Shown one piece after another: positions 6,520-6,539 of a stretch of DNA of 6,539 bases; position 1 is the first letter of the stretch, and every line of letters begins with the position of its first letter. The translations under genes were made by a program, and so were the position numbers. The notes under the pieces were generated by a model, which had not been told where the DNA came from, ran no database searches, and saw only the letters and a list, made by a program, of their open reading frames with translations. Source of the DNA: Pseudomonadota bacterium (GTDB lineage: Bacteria; Pseudomonadota; Alphaproteobacteria; Rhizobiales; Devosiaceae); assembly GCA_023387585.1 (NCBI GenBank), contig JAEWHZ010000089.1:1-6539 (forward strand). The letters run 5' to 3'.

Positions 6520-6539
6520 TGGCTGAATTTGACCGTCAG
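6519..6539 (+). CDS. Start of a plus-strand gene, first seven codons only
   Basis: The frame opens at ATG 6519 and reads MAEFDRQ to the window edge. AAAGGA (6507-6512) lies six bases upstream, a good ribosome site, and a candidate promoter lies about 75 bases upstream. Seven residues cannot identify a protein. The opening is reminiscent of some alphaproteobacterial Bax inhibitor-1/YccA family proteins from memory, but I do not claim this. It is divergent from thpR. Confidence 0.5.

Overview
This window reads as ordinary chromosome from a GC-rich alphaproteobacterium, most likely of the order Hyphomicrobiales (Rhizobiales). The evidence is the strong G/C third-position bias in every gene, two invasion-associated locus B (IalB) family proteins next to rlmN, and family members of alphaproteobacterial type. 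A Devosia-like or related genus would fit, but the sequence alone does not settle it. I see no phage, transposon, CRISPR array or RNA gene, and no clear sign of recent transfer.

Layout. The 5' part of argG (1-895, minus) runs off the left edge. Facing away from it across a 104-base gap is a tight two-gene unit: a LysE/RhtB-type exporter (1000-1647, plus) and rlmJ (1648-2496, plus), where a stop codon is followed directly by a start codon. rlmJ meets a GNAT acetyltransferase gene (2497-2934, minus) head-on, with their stop codons touching. The next minus-strand genes, going upstream, are rlmN (2992-4227), IalB-like gene 2 (4349-4861), IalB-like gene 1 (4960-5481) and thpR (5704-6243). A new plus-strand gene begins at 6519 and is cut off after seven codons. 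It is preceded by an eight-codon ORF (6493-6519) that has its own ribosome site and overlaps its start codon as TGATG.

How the genes relate. Three genes act on RNA: rlmJ and rlmN methylate adenines of 23S rRNA (A2030 N6 and A2503 C2 in E. coli numbering), and thpR opens 2',3'-cyclic phosphate ends of RNA. argG performs the penultimate step of arginine synthesis. The exporter opposite it belongs to a family that moves basic and other amino acids, so an arginine link is conceivable but unproven. The two IalB-like proteins are a diverged tandem pair of secreted proteins.

Non-coding DNA. The longest gaps are 6244-6492 (divergent promoter region; one sigma70-like promoter seen on the plus strand) and 5482-5703 (upstream of IalB gene 1; one CtrA-like site). 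Clear hairpins lie at 2953-2995 (overlapping the rlmN stop), 4269-4300 (rlmN leader) and 4899-4926 (between the IalB genes). I found no convincing new biological system. The most unusual features are the leader ORF at the right edge and the structured leader and 3' end of rlmN.
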